Origin: Nocardia terrae | GTDB taxonomy: Bacteria > Actinomycetota > Actinomycetes > Mycobacteriales > Mycobacteriaceae | Direction: 5' to 3' | DNA length: 64,000 bases | Assembly (NCBI RefSeq): GCF_009760405.1 | Contig: NZ_WRPP01000003.1 | Location: 987,140-1,051,139, forward strand | Shown here: one piece after another, positions 35,524 through 44,783 of the stretch | Numbering within the stretch: position 1 is the stretch's first letter | Layout of the letters: each line of letters opens with the position of its first letter | The notes under the pieces: generated by a model | The model's database searches: none | The model's input: the letters and a program-made list of their open reading frames with translations, nothing else | Told to the model about the DNA's origin: nothing | Position numbers and translations under genes: made by a program

Positions 35524-37947
35524 ATGGACACCCCGACGGGCGAACACCGAGTGTCCGAAAGGCCAATTAGGCTAGGGCCCGTGCCGATCACACGAACGCT
35601 CTGGAGACTGGCAGGCGCGTGCGTCTTGGCCGCGGTGTTGCTCGCCGGTCTGCTGTTCCCCCTCGCCGGTGGCTTCGGGTTCATCTCCAACCGAGCCGCG
35701 GACGCCGTGGACAATGTCTCCGCCGAACTGGTCGAGGGCACCGTGCCCGCGGTCTCGACCATGGTGGACGCGAACGGGACACCCTTCGCCTGGCTGTACG
35801 AGCAGCGACGCTTCGAGGTGCCCAGCGAGAAGATCTCCAACGACATGAAGCTGTCGCTCGTGTCGGTGGAGGACAAACGCTTCACCCAGCACCACGGCGT
35901 GGACTGGCAAGGCACGTTCCGCGCGTTCCTGACCAACACCTCCGGTGGCCAGGTGTCGCAGGGTGGTTCGACCATCGACCAGCAGTACGTGAAGAACTAC
36001 CTGCTGCTCGTGGTCGCCAAGACCGACGCCGAGCGCCGGGCCGCCACCGAGACCACCCCCGCCCGCAAGATCCGTGAGATCCGCATGGCGCTGACGCTGG
36101 ACAAGCGGCTCACCAAGGACGAGATCCTCACCCGGTATCTGAACCTGGTCCCGTTCGGCAACGGCTCCTACGGCATCCAGGACGCCGCGCAGACCTACTT
36201 CGGCGTGGACGCCAAGGATCTGAACGCGGTGCAGTCGGCCATGCTGGCCGGCATGGTGCAGTCCAGCTCCAAGCTGAACCCGTACACCAACCCCTCGGGC
36301 GTGCTGGAGCGCCGGAACACCGTGCTGGACACCCTGATCCAGAACGTGCCCGACCGCGCGGACGAGTACCGCAAGGACAAGGAAGCGCCGCTGGGCGTGC
36401 TGCCCGAGCCCAAGAGCCTGCCGCGCGGCTGCATCGCGGCGAACGACCGCGGGTTCTTCTGCGATTACGCGATGCAGTACCTGAACAACGCGGGCATCAG
36501 CCGCGACCAGCTCGAGAAGGGCGGCTACCTGATTCGCACCACCCTGGACCCCGCGGTCCAGGATCAGGTGCGCGACTCGCTGGCCGCCAACGCCAACCCG
36601 AACCTCGACGACATCGCCGAGGTCATGAACATCATCGCGCCCGGCCAGGATTCGCATCCGCTGCTGGCCATGGGCTCGAGCCGCGTCTACGGCCTGGACT
36701 CGAACGCGCACCAAACCGTGCAGCCGCAGCCGTATTCGATGGTCGGTGACGGCGCGGGCTCGATCTTCAAGATCTTCACCACGGCCGCCGCCATGGAGAA
36801 GGGCCTGGGCATCAGCGCCACCCTGGACGTTCCGGCGAACTTCCAGGCCAAGGGCATGGGTAACTCCGGTACCCCGGGCTGCCCGGCCGAGACCTACTGC
36901 GTGAAGAACGCCGGCAACTACAAGGGCTCCATGTCGGTGACCGAGGCGCTGGCCACCTCACCGAACACGGCCTTCGTCAAGCTGATCCAGGCCGTCGGGG
37001 TACAGCCGACCGTGGACATGGCGGTCCGGCTGGGCATGCGCTCCTACGCTCAGCCCGGCACCTCCGGCCACGGCAACCAGAGCCTGGCCGACATGGTCAA
37101 GGACCAGAACCTGGGTTCGTTCACCCTGGGTCCGGTGGCGGTCAACGCGCTCGAACTGTCCAATGTGGCCGCCACGCTGGCCTCGAGCGGCAAGTGGTGC
37201 CCGCCCACGCCGATCAAGGAGGTCGTGGACCGCAACGGCAAGTCGGTGCCGCTGACTCAGCAGGCGTGCGAGCAGGTGGTGGATCCGGGTCTGGCCAACA
37301 CCCTCGCCAACGCCCTGAGCCAGGATGTGGTGAGCGGTACCGGTTCGGCCACCGCCCGTTCGGTCGGCTGGAACGTCCCGACCTCCGCGAAGACCGGAAC
37401 CACCGAGAGCCACCGCTCCTCGGCCTTCCTGGCCTTCACCAATTCGTTCGCGGGCGCCTCGTACGTCTACGGCGACAGCCCGACCCCGGGCGAGATCTGC
37501 ACGAGCCCGCTGCGCAGCTGCGGCAGCGGCAACCTGTACGGCGGTAACGAACCGGCCAAGACCTATCTGAGTGCGATGAAGAACGTGCTCGACAAGTTCC
37601 CGCCCGCCGGGCTGCCGCCGCTGGACGACAAGTACGTTCGCGGATCGAACAATTCGCAGATCCCGGACGTGATCGGCCAGCAGCAGGCGGAGGCCACCGC
37701 GGCTCTGGTGGCGGCCGGGTTCCAGGTGTCGGTGGTGACCCAGCCGGGCGCGGGCAAGGGGACGGTCATGAACGTCTCGCCCAACGGGTCGGCGATTCCC
37801 GGCTCGGTGATCACGCTGTACGTGAGCGACGGCAGTCAGGTTCCGGCGCCCGCGCCGAACGCGCCGCCCGCGTCGGTGCCGGGGCTGCCGGGCATCACGA
37901 TCCCGGCATTGCCGCCGATCCCGATCCCCATCCCGATCCCGCGGTAA
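35524..37947 (+). CDS. ponA2: Bifunctional penicillin-binding protein with PASTA domain, PonA2
   Basis: Class A penicillin-binding protein; polymerises and cross-links peptidoglycan outside the membrane. From ATG at 35524 it has 807 residues (a GTG at 35551 is equally possible). Membrane helix near the N-terminus (CVLAAVLLAGLLFPLAGG), then the transglycosylase domain with EDKRFTQHHGVDWQG, GGSTIDQQYVKNY and ILTRYLNLVPFGNGSYGIQ. The transpeptidase has SIFKIF (catalytic Ser), SPNTAFVK (SxN-like) and SAKTGTTE (KTG). A single PASTA domain (IPDVIGQQQAEATAAL...) and a Pro-rich tail end it. Equivalent to Rv3682. Confidence 0.94.
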   Translation: MDTPTGEHRVSERPIRLGPVPITRTLWRLAGACVLAAVLLAGLLFPLAGGFGFISNRAADAVDNVSAELVEGTVPAVSTMVDANGTPFAWLYEQRRFEVPSEKISNDMKLSLVSVEDKRFTQHHGVDWQGTFRAFLTNTSGGQVSQGGSTIDQQYVKNYLLLVVAKTDAERRAATETTPARKIREIRMALTLDKRLTKDEILTRYLNLVPFGNGSYGIQDAAQTYFGVDAKDLNAVQSAMLAGMVQSSSKLNPYTNPSGVLERRNTVLDTLIQNVPDRADEYRKDKEAPLGVLPEPKSLPRGCIAANDRGFFCDYAMQYLNNAGISRDQLEKGGYLIRTTLDPAVQDQVRDSLAANANPNLDDIAEVMNIIAPGQDSHPLLAMGSSRVYGLDSNAHQTVQPQPYSMVGDGAGSIFKIFTTAAAMEKGLGISATLDVPANFQAKGMGNSGTPGCPAETYCVKNAGNYKGSMSVTEALATSPNTAFVKLIQAVGVQPTVDMAVRLGMRSYAQPGTSGHGNQSLADMVKDQNLGSFTLGPVAVNALELSNVAATLASSGKWCPPTPIKEVVDRNGKSVPLTQQACEQVVDPGLANTLANALSQDVVSGTGSATARSVGWNVPTSAKTGTTESHRSSAFLAFTNSFAGASYVYGDSPTPGEICTSPLRSCGSGNLYGGNEPAKTYLSAMKNVLDKFPPAGLPPLDDKYVRGSNNSQIPDVIGQQQAEATAALVAAGFQVSVVTQPGAGKGTVMNVSPNGSAIPGSVITLYVSDGSQVPAPAPNAPPASVPGLPGITIPALPPIPIPIPIPR

Positions 37948-37959
37948 GCAGGGCAAGCA

Positions 37960-38004
37960 AAACGAAAGGCCCGGAGTGACACGATCACTCCGGGCCTTTC
38001 GTTT
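37960..38004. terminator. Bidirectional terminator between ponA2 and the YqeY gene
   Basis: Perfect 20-bp inverted repeat (37960-37979 with 37985-38004; arms start AAACGAAAGG and end CCTTTCGTTT) with a 5-base loop, between convergent genes. A/T-rich stem ends supply U-tracts on both strands. Confidence 0.9.
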
Positions 38005-38015
38005 AAAGAGGACCG

Positions 38016-38480
38016 CTAGAGCCGGGCCTTCACGGCCGCCGAGATCCGCGAGCCGTCGGCGCGCCCGGCGGCCAGCGCCGTCGCGGCCTTCATGACCTGC
38101 CCCATCTGCTTCATGCCCGGCCGCTCCCCGATCTGCTCGGCGACGTCGGCGATGGCGGTGTCGGCGATGTCGCCCACCTCGGCGTCGGTCAGCTGGGTCG
38201 GCAGGTACTCGTCGATGATCTGCTCTTCGGCGCGCTCGTTGGCGGCGAGTTCGCCACGCCCGGCCTGCTCGTAGACGACGGCGGCCTCGTTGCGCTTCTT
38301 CGCCTCCTTCTGCAGGACGGCGACGATCTCGTTATCGGAAAGCTCGCGCGCCTCGCGCCCGGCGACCTCCGCGTTCTGGATGGCCGACAGCAGCATGCGC
38401 AGGGTGCCCAGGCGCAGCGTGTCCTTGCTCTTCATCGCGGTGGTCATATCCGTGCGCAGCTTGGTTTTGAGTTCCGACAT
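38016..38480 (-). CDS. GatB/YqeY domain protein
   Basis: 154-residue stand-alone YqeY domain, the tRNA-binding helical domain otherwise found at the C-terminus of GatB. Contains LRLGTLRMLLSAIQNAEV near the N-terminus, the IIDEYLPTQLTDAEV segment, and GQVMKAATALAAGRADGSRISAAVK. ATG at 38480; the frame to 38522 adds only MSWTTPEVPRTVSL. The cellular role of stand-alone YqeY proteins is not established. Confidence 0.9.
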   Translation of the reverse strand: MSELKTKLRTDMTTAMKSKDTLRLGTLRMLLSAIQNAEVAGREARELSDNEIVAVLQKEAKKRNEAAVVYEQAGRGELAANERAEEQIIDEYLPTQLTDAEVGDIADTAIADVAEQIGERPGMKQMGQVMKAATALAAGRADGSRISAAVKARL

Positions 38481-38563
38481 GAGCGACACGGTACGAGGGA
38501 CTTCTGGCGTGGTCCAGCTCATTTGACTCGATGTTTCTCCGCCGGGTCGCCTATTCTGGGCAA

Positions 38564-39529
38564 ATGCCCGTCTTCTCGACCTCCGCTCTCAGCCGTGCCG
38601 CACTCGGAGTCGCTGGCGCCGCGGTCGCCGGAATCGGATACGCGACCCTGATCGAGCGCAATGCCTTCACGCTGCGGGAAGCGACGCTACCGGTGCTCGA
38701 ACCGGGCAAACCCTCCCTACGGGTGCTGCACATCAGCGACCTGCACATGATGCCCGGCCAGCAGCTGAAGCAGGCCTGGCTGCGCGAGCTGGACCGGCTG
38801 GAGCCGGATCTGGTGGTCAATACCGGGGACAATCTCTCGCACCAGAAGTCGGTGCCGGCCGTGGTGCAGTCGCTGGGCGGACTGCTGGCGCGCCCCGGCA
38901 TCTTCGTGTTCGGCTCGAACGACTACTTCGCGCCGGTGCCGAAGAACCCGCTCAAGTACTTCAAGAAGGACCACAAGCGCGTCTTCGGCGATCCGCTGCC
39001 GTGGCAGGACCTGCGGGCCGCGTTCACCGAGCGGGGCTGGCTGGACCTGACGCACGTGCGCCGCGATCTCGAGGTCTCGGGGGTGAAGATCTCGACGGCG
39101 GGCGTGGACGATCCGCACCTGAAGCGGGACCGCTACGAGACCGTGGCGGGCGCACCGAATCCGCTGGCGGACTTGAGCATCGGACTCACCCACTCCCCCG
39201 AGCCGCGGGTGCTGGACCGCTTCGCGGCCGACGGCTACGACCTGGTGATGGCCGGCCACACCCACGGCGGGCAGCTGTGTGTGCCGGGCTTCGGTGCGCT
39301 GGTCACCAACTGCGGAATCGACCGGGCCCGGGTGAAGGGCGCCTCGCGCTGGGGTGCGCACACCCGGCTGCACGTGTCGGCCGGCCTGGGCACCTCGCCG
39401 TGGGCCCCGTACCGGTTCTGCTGCCGTCCGGAGGCGACCCTGCTGACCCTGGTCGGCGCGCCGCCGAAGAAGCCGATCGCCGAGTCCGGGCGCGGGCGCA
39501 CCGCGTCGTCGGAGGCTGTCGCGCGGTGA
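38564..39529 (+). CDS. Metallophosphoesterase (Rv3683 type)
   Basis: 321-residue calcineurin-like phosphoesterase with an N-terminal hydrophobic segment (AALGVAGAAVAGIGYATLI) that could tether it to the membrane. Metal motifs: LHISDLHMM, VVNTGDNLSH, FVFGSNDYF (GNxx variant with Ser before Asn), and VMAGHTHGGQ. ATG at 38564 preferred over 38531. It is the last gene matching the M. tuberculosis order in this window. Substrate unknown; members include UDP-diacylglucosamine hydrolase-like and nucleotidase-like enzymes. Confidence 0.87.
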   Translation: MPVFSTSALSRAALGVAGAAVAGIGYATLIERNAFTLREATLPVLEPGKPSLRVLHISDLHMMPGQQLKQAWLRELDRLEPDLVVNTGDNLSHQKSVPAVVQSLGGLLARPGIFVFGSNDYFAPVPKNPLKYFKKDHKRVFGDPLPWQDLRAAFTERGWLDLTHVRRDLEVSGVKISTAGVDDPHLKRDRYETVAGAPNPLADLSIGLTHSPEPRVLDRFAADGYDLVMAGHTHGGQLCVPGFGALVTNCGIDRARVKGASRWGAHTRLHVSAGLGTSPWAPYRFCCRPEATLLTLVGAPPKKPIAESGRGRTASSEAVAR

Positions 39530-39579
39530 GCGCCCGCCGCGATATACAGCGGTAAGTAGTCGTCAGTCAGGGGGCAACC

Positions 39580-40632
39580 GTGACCAGTGGAAATGACCAG
39601 CCCGGTCAGCCGGACCCGAATCCGGACTGGTGGCAGGGCGCGCCGGCGCCGGAACCGACGTGGCAGCAGCAGCCACAGCAGCCGCCGGTGTATCCGTCTG
39701 CCCCGCAGTCGAATCCGACCTGGAGTCAACCTGGCTACCAGCCGACGACCCCCATCACGGGCGGCCAGTACGGCCAGCCGTATCAGCCGCCGCAATACCA
39801 GCCGACCCAGGCTTTCGGCGCCCCACCGCCGGGCTACGGCGGCCAGCCGCCCTATCCCCCGCCGCCCGGTGGCGGCAAGCGCCGCGTCTGGCTGTTCGCG
39901 GGCCTGGGAGCACTGGTCGTGGCGATCGTCGCCGCCGTCGTGATCGTCGCGCTGGTGAACCGGAATTCCTCTGAGCCATCGGCGAAGTCGAGCACCACGC
40001 CCTCGCTGATCAGTGCGCTCACCTCGACGACCGCGAGGCCGAGCGGGTCCGACCGGCCCACGCCGACCAAGACCTCGGCCGCGAAGCCGACGTCCACGCC
40101 GACCGCGGTGATCCCCGGGTACCAGGTGGTGACGATCCCGGACAACGGTGCGGCATACGATATTCCGCCCGCCTGGAAGGTGGATCGCACCGGCCAGAAC
40201 GCCTTCGGCTCCGGATCCGATTCCATCCCGGTGGCCGGGCTGGCGCAGGACGGGGTGGACTACTGCCCGAAGAACGTGCGCACCAACGTCTTCCTGACCC
40301 AGTCCGACGAGACGGATCCGGCCAAGGCGGCCGCTGACATCGGGACCCGGCTGGGCCGCATCGGCTGGTCCACCGCGACCGGCACGACCGCCGGCGCGCC
40401 GGAGTCCTTCCAGTCCGCCGACGGACAGCTGCAGGGCATCTACCTGGAGACCAAGGGCAACGCCCAGCCGTCGGGCGCGGGCTGTGCCTCGACGTTCTCG
40501 ATCTACACCTTCGCCTTCCCCGGCGACAATGGCGCCTTCGTGTTCACCATCGCGGCCGACACCGGGGTGGACCAGGCGGTGGACGCGGCTTCGGCCAAGA
40601 AGATTCTCGCCAGCATTCGCCCGATTCAGTAA
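39580..40632 (+). CDS. Proline-rich single-pass membrane protein, paralogue 1
   Basis: 350 residues. The first about 100 are cytoplasmic and rich in Pro, Gln and Tyr (PDWWQG near 15, many PxYQP units). A membrane helix (about 103-124, LFAGLGALVVAIVAAVVIV) is followed by a Ser/Thr/Pro linker and a C-terminal extracytoplasmic domain beginning GYQVVTIPDNGAAYDIPPAW. Two cysteines (in VDYCPKN and AGCAST) are conserved in the neighbour and may form a disulfide. The architecture suits an envelope protein with an exported domain. I do not assign a function. Confidence 0.8.
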   Translation: MTSGNDQPGQPDPNPDWWQGAPAPEPTWQQQPQQPPVYPSAPQSNPTWSQPGYQPTTPITGGQYGQPYQPPQYQPTQAFGAPPPGYGGQPPYPPPPGGGKRRVWLFAGLGALVVAIVAAVVIVALVNRNSSEPSAKSSTTPSLISALTSTTARPSGSDRPTPTKTSAAKPTSTPTAVIPGYQVVTIPDNGAAYDIPPAWKVDRTGQNAFGSGSDSIPVAGLAQDGVDYCPKNVRTNVFLTQSDETDPAKAAADIGTRLGRIGWSTATGTTAGAPESFQSADGQLQGIYLETKGNAQPSGAGCASTFSIYTFAFPGDNGAFVFTIAADTGVDQAVDAASAKKILASIRPIQ

Positions 40633-40669
40633 GGGCGGCAGTACGACTCGTCCGACAGGGGGTCCGACG

Positions 40670-41716
40670 ATGAGCGATGGAACCGACGACCGGAACATCG
40701 ATCCGGAGAAGACGACATCCAGCGGGGACTGGTGGCAGGGACCACCGAGCCAGGGACACGCCACACCGAGCCCGGTCCAACCGCCGCCGACATATCCGTA
40801 CACGGGACCGAATCCCTATGTCTCCGGGCCGAATCCGCAGACGGGACCGAGCCCGTATCAGTCCGGGCCGAACCCCTATCAGTCAGCGCCGTACAGCACC
40901 GGTCCGAATCCCGTTCCGCCGATGCAGAATCCGTATGCCACGGGCCCGAACATGTTCCCGCCCAACGGCTACACTCCACCGCCCGGCGGCGGACGCGGGC
41001 GCATCTGGCTGCTCGCGGGCCTGGGCGCACTGGTGGTGGTCATCGTCGCCGTTGTCGCGATCGTGGTGGTGATGAACGACCCCGGCGGCCCCGCATCGCC
41101 CAGCAGCTCCGCCAAGCCTTCCCCGACCACCCGGGTGAGCACCTCGGCTCCGCGCACGACCACCACGGGACCGACTTCCACGCTGACGCCCCAGATTTCG
41201 GGCTACCAGGTGGACGCGCCCAAGGATGTGCAGGCCGCCTGGGACATCCCCAAGGACTGGGCCATCGATCAGAGCGAGTCCACCTACGGCACGACCACCG
41301 ACAATCTCTCGGCCGTGGGCTTCGCGCAGGAGGGCGTGGACTACTGCCCGAACAATGTGCGCACCAGCATGTTTCTGACCACCTCGGAGATCGACGACGC
41401 GACCACCGCGGCCACCGACGTGGGCGCGCACGCGGCCCGCGTCGGCTACTCCACCAAGACCTCGCTCACCGCGGGCGCCGCACAACCCCTGGACACCACC
41501 GACGGCCCGCTGCACGGCGTCTTCCTGGAGACCAGCGGCGCGTTCACCGCGCCGGCGGGCTGCGCCACCACCTACTCGGTCTACACCTTCGCCCTCAGCG
41601 TGGGCACCGCCGGCAAGGGCTCACTGGTCTTGGTGCTGCTCGCCGACACGGGCACGGATCGCTCGGTCACGGCCGATTTCGCGCGTAAGCTGTTCGCCAC
41701 TTTCCGCCTGCTTTAG
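40670..41716 (+). CDS. Proline-rich single-pass membrane protein, paralogue 2
   Basis: 348-residue tandem paralogue of the previous gene, 37 bases after it. Same order: GDWWQGPPS near 20, repeated GPNPYxSGPNP-type units to about 105, membrane helix (LLAGLGALVVVIVAVVAIV), Ser/Thr linker, then GYQVDAPKDVQAAWDIPKDW. The matching cysteines occur in VDYCPNN and AGCATT. The N-terminal repeats have diverged most and the exported domains least, suggesting that the folded domain is under selection. Function unknown. Confidence 0.8.
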   Translation: MSDGTDDRNIDPEKTTSSGDWWQGPPSQGHATPSPVQPPPTYPYTGPNPYVSGPNPQTGPSPYQSGPNPYQSAPYSTGPNPVPPMQNPYATGPNMFPPNGYTPPPGGGRGRIWLLAGLGALVVVIVAVVAIVVVMNDPGGPASPSSSAKPSPTTRVSTSAPRTTTTGPTSTLTPQISGYQVDAPKDVQAAWDIPKDWAIDQSESTYGTTTDNLSAVGFAQEGVDYCPNNVRTSMFLTTSEIDDATTAATDVGAHAARVGYSTKTSLTAGAAQPLDTTDGPLHGVFLETSGAFTAPAGCATTYSVYTFALSVGTAGKGSLVLVLLADTGTDRSVTADFARKLFATFRLL

Positions 41717-41781
41717 AGCACTTGACCAGCCGATTTAACGTCTGGACCACCCGTGCGCTAAGCTACTCCAGGTTCGCTTCA

Positions 41782-41856
<75 letters not shown>

Positions 41857-41879
41857 TGTGTGGTTGAGACACAACTCGG

Positions 41880-41907
41880 CCCCCGGCTCTCGCCAGAGAG
41901 TCGGGGG
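41880..41907 (+). terminator. tRNA-Pro terminator
   Basis: Stem CCCCCGgCTCTC / GAGAGtCGGGGG with loop GCCA, followed by TTTTGTGT; 25 bases after the tRNA. Confidence 0.85.
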
Positions 41908-41923
41908 TTTTGTGTATTCGGGG

Positions 41924-43132
41924 TCAGGTTCGTTTCGCGGCCATGCGGCGGCGGTAGCCGCGGGCCGTCAATGGTGAGCCGAGGCCGTGTAGCACGACGC
42001 TGCCCAGCACGGTGATGACCATGGCCGACAGCGCGAGTTCGGCATTGTCGCCGCGGAGTTGGTTGAAGGCCAGCAGACCGAACACGATCGAGGTGGTGCC
42101 GCGCGGGCCGAGCCAGCCGATGAGGAAGTCCTCGACCCAGGTGAGGCGGTAGCCGATGAGCGAGGCCATGACCGGGACGATGCGCACGACCGTCAGGACC
42201 GCCGCGCAGAACAGGAGCAGCCGCCAATTCGTGCCTCCCCACAGCACGAAGACCGCCGTCGCGCCGAAGACGAACCACATGATGGCGGTGAGCAGGAAGC
42301 CGATGTCGTCGATGAGTTCGAGTTCGCGCTGGTGCTCCTCGGTCCGGCGTACGCGGTGGATCACGAAGCCGCAGACGAAGGCCGCGACGAAGCCGTTGCC
42401 GCCGACGCTCACCGAGAGCGCGTAGGAGCCGAGCGGGGCGGCCACCATGATGAGCCGCTTGGACTGCAGGCTCATCAGGCGCGCGGCATCGGCGCGGTTG
42501 GTCAGGAAGGCCAGTGCCGCACCGCATCCCGCGCCGACCAGTAGCGCCTTCAGCGCCGGGGGTCCCGCGGTGCCGAGCGCTTCCCACGGCGTCTGGTCCT
42601 TGCCCGCGCCACCCGCGACGGCCAGCGCGAAGACGATGATCGGGGAGACGATGCCGTCGTTGTAGCCGCTCTCGACATTCAGGATGTTGCGCACCCGCAC
42701 CGGAATTCGCTTGTCGCGCAGAATCGCCGCCGCGGGCGCGAAGTCGATGGGCACCACCACGCACGCGATCACCAGCAGCAGCGCCCATCCGGAACCGGGC
42801 AGCAACCACAGTCCGAGGCCGACCGCCGCCGCCAGGCTCAGCGGCAGCGCGATGAGCAGAAGCCGCACCGCCGCACCGGGATTGCGGCCGAACAATCCGC
42901 CGCGCACCTCGGTGGCGTCGATGAACAAGAGCACGGCGAGCACGACTTCGGCCGCGTGCAGCGCCATCTCGGTGTCGAGGGTCTCGCCGATCGAGTCTCG
43001 CACCATCAGCCCGACCACGACGCCCGCGGCGACCGTCACCATGGGCGCGCTGATGCGCCACTGGTCGAACTTGGTGGCCAGCAGTGCCCAGCACACCAGG
43101 GAGATGGCAACCGCCAGCATGGTGGCAATCAT
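41924..43132 (-). CDS. CPA1-type Na+(K+)/H+ antiporter
   Basis: 402-residue inner-membrane protein with about 12 hydrophobic segments. The CPA family core is visible: VVVPIDFAPAAAIL, followed by RNILNVESGYNDGIVSPI, where the NVESGYNDG stretch matches the (N/L)NxESxxND motif carrying the exchange Asp. Later WLGPRGTTSIVFGLL matches the WxGxRG signature. No C-terminal regulatory domain. It ends just beyond the tRNA terminator and is 18 bases from the stop of the regulator gene upstream of it. Second antiporter in the window after NhaA. Confidence 0.88.
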   Translation of the reverse strand: MIATMLAVAISLVCWALLATKFDQWRISAPMVTVAAGVVVGLMVRDSIGETLDTEMALHAAEVVLAVLLFIDATEVRGGLFGRNPGAAVRLLLIALPLSLAAAVGLGLWLLPGSGWALLLVIACVVVPIDFAPAAAILRDKRIPVRVRNILNVESGYNDGIVSPIIVFALAVAGGAGKDQTPWEALGTAGPPALKALLVGAGCGAALAFLTNRADAARLMSLQSKRLIMVAAPLGSYALSVSVGGNGFVAAFVCGFVIHRVRRTEEHQRELELIDDIGFLLTAIMWFVFGATAVFVLWGGTNWRLLLFCAAVLTVVRIVPVMASLIGYRLTWVEDFLIGWLGPRGTTSIVFGLLAFNQLRGDNAELALSAMVITVLGSVVLHGLGSPLTARGYRRRMAAKRT

Positions 43133-43150
43133 TCAGCCATCTTGCCAGGA

Positions 43151-44008
43151 CTATCCCGCGACGGGTCGAAGGCGGGTGCCGCCCAGGCGGTTCGCGTGAT
43201 CGGTGAGGACGGCGCGCAGCACCGCCGCCGAGGCCTCGTCGGCGGGGGTGAGCACGGTGATGCCGTGGTCGGCGCCGTCCGGGCTGGTCAGGTTGTCGTA
43301 GCAGACGGTCAGGTCACCGAACTCGGGATGGCGGATCCGCTTGCTGCCGTGGCTGCGGTCCTGCACCGTGTGGTCGTCCCACCAGGTGGCGAATTCCTCG
43401 CTCTCCGAACGCAATCCGTCGATCACCTGGCGCAGCCGGGGGTCGTCCGGATGCCGGGCCAGATTGCGGCGCAGATTGCCGACGGTCTCGCGCGCGACCC
43501 GCTCCCAGTCGAGCTGGGTGGCGCGGATGCCCGGATCGAGCAGGGTCAGCCGGGCGACATTGACACCGGGGCCGAAATCCGGGCCGAACAGCGCCGCGGC
43601 GGCGGTATTGCGGGCCAGCACGTCGAGCCGGAAGTCGCTCAGATACGCCGGGAGTGACGGCATGCCGTCGAGGATGGCGAGCAGCGAGGCCGGTGGCTGG
43701 ACGGTACGACGGGCCGGCGGCTGCGCGCCGCGCGCGATGAGATGCAGATGCGCCCGCTCGGCATCGCTGAGCCGCAGCGCCTCCGAGAGGGCGTCGAGAA
43801 CCGAGGCCCCCGGCGTCCCGACCCGCCCCTGTTCCAGCCGGATGTACCAGTCGATGCTGACCGCGGCGAGTTGCGCGACCTCCTGCCGTCGCAGCCCCGG
43901 CGTGCGCCGGGTGCCGACGCTGGGGAGCCCGGCCGCTTCCGGCGACAGTCGCTCCCGCATCGCGCGCAGGAATGCGCCCAGCTCGTTCCCGGATCCCGTA
44001 CTCTCCAC
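43151..44008 (-). CDS. XRE-family regulator with MmyB-like ligand domain
   Basis: 285-residue transcription factor: N-terminal helix-turn-helix (LRRQEVAQLAAVSIDWYIRLEQGR, about 45-70, preceded by RRTPGLR) and a C-terminal MmyB-like PAS-related domain starting near PASLLAILDGMPSLPAYLSDF. Families of this kind often control an adjacent divergent gene. Here the divergent neighbour is the PEBP lipoprotein gene 121 bases away; the antiporter gene downstream on the same strand is another candidate. The ligand is not known; related domains bind fatty acids. Confidence 0.87.
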   Translation of the reverse strand: MESTGSGNELGAFLRAMRERLSPEAAGLPSVGTRRTPGLRRQEVAQLAAVSIDWYIRLEQGRVGTPGASVLDALSEALRLSDAERAHLHLIARGAQPPARRTVQPPASLLAILDGMPSLPAYLSDFRLDVLARNTAAAALFGPDFGPGVNVARLTLLDPGIRATQLDWERVARETVGNLRRNLARHPDDPRLRQVIDGLRSESEEFATWWDDHTVQDRSHGSKRIRHPEFGDLTVCYDNLTSPDGADHGITVLTPADEASAAVLRAVLTDHANRLGGTRLRPVAG

Positions 44009-44129
44009 GCGTCCAGCCTAGGGGCCGGGACCGGGTAGCACGCGGCGTACCAGGCTGCGGAGGATCTCCCAGCCGGGCCCGCATTTCGAGATTCTCTTCT
44101 TGCCATTCGAAATACCGAGGAGGACCGCC

Positions 44130-44732
44130 ATGAACGGCACCGCACGCATCGCTTCCAGCATCTTCGCCGTGGCGGCCCTGGCCGGGCTGACCGCCTGCGG
44201 CAGCGACAAGGATTCGACGACCACCACGAGCACCCCCGCATCGGTCCAGGTTCGCCCCGTAGTCCCGGCCACAGCGGCCCGGTTCACCGTGACCACCGCC
44301 GACGCCACCACGTCCTTCCCCGCCGACTTCTACGCGGGCAGCTTCGGCTGCACCGCCGCCAACCGCGCCCCGCACCTGGCCTGGACCGGAGCGCCCGCGG
44401 GCGCGAAGAGCTTCGCGGTCACCATGTTCGATCCCGATGCCCCGACCGGCGCGGGCTTCTGGCACTGGATGAACTGGGACATTCCCTCCACCGCAAAGGA
44501 TTTCACGTCGGGAGCCGCGGGTGTCGCGGGTACCAATGACGCGGGCGTCCCCGGCTACCTGGGCCCCTGCCCGCCGGCCGGCGACAAGCCGCACCACTAC
44601 GAGATCTCGGTCCTGGCTTTGGATACGGCGAGCATGGACCTGCCCGCCGGCACCACGCCGACGGTGGCGTCCTTCAGCATGGGCTCGCACATCATCGGGG
44701 TGGCGAAGCTGAGCCTGACCGCGCAGCGATAA
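44130..44732 (+). CDS. YbhB/YbcL-type PEBP lipoprotein
   Basis: 200 residues from ATG at 44130, preceded by a strong GAGGAGGA site. The signal peptide ends in lipobox LAGLTAC, so it is a lipoprotein outside the membrane. The phosphatidylethanolamine-binding-protein fold is shown by FAVTMFDPDAPTGAGFWHWMNWDIP, GVPGYLGPCPPAGDKPHHYEISVLALD and the DLPAGTTP tail. Bacterial members bind small anionic ligands or inhibit proteases or kinases; the actual ligand is unknown. Confidence 0.88.
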   Translation: MNGTARIASSIFAVAALAGLTACGSDKDSTTTTSTPASVQVRPVVPATAARFTVTTADATTSFPADFYAGSFGCTAANRAPHLAWTGAPAGAKSFAVTMFDPDAPTGAGFWHWMNWDIPSTAKDFTSGAAGVAGTNDAGVPGYLGPCPPAGDKPHHYEISVLALDTASMDLPAGTTPTVASFSMGSHIIGVAKLSLTAQR

Positions 44733-44735
44733 CGA

Positions 44736-44769
44736 CAACGGGTCCCCGCCGAATGACGGGGACCCGTTG
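44736..44769. terminator. Bidirectional terminator between the PEBP and gabD2 genes
   Basis: Perfect 13-bp inverted repeat CAACGGGTCCCCG / CGGGGACCCGTTG with an 8-base loop between convergent genes. Confidence 0.75.
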
Positions 44770-44783
44770 CAGCGCAGCGCTTC

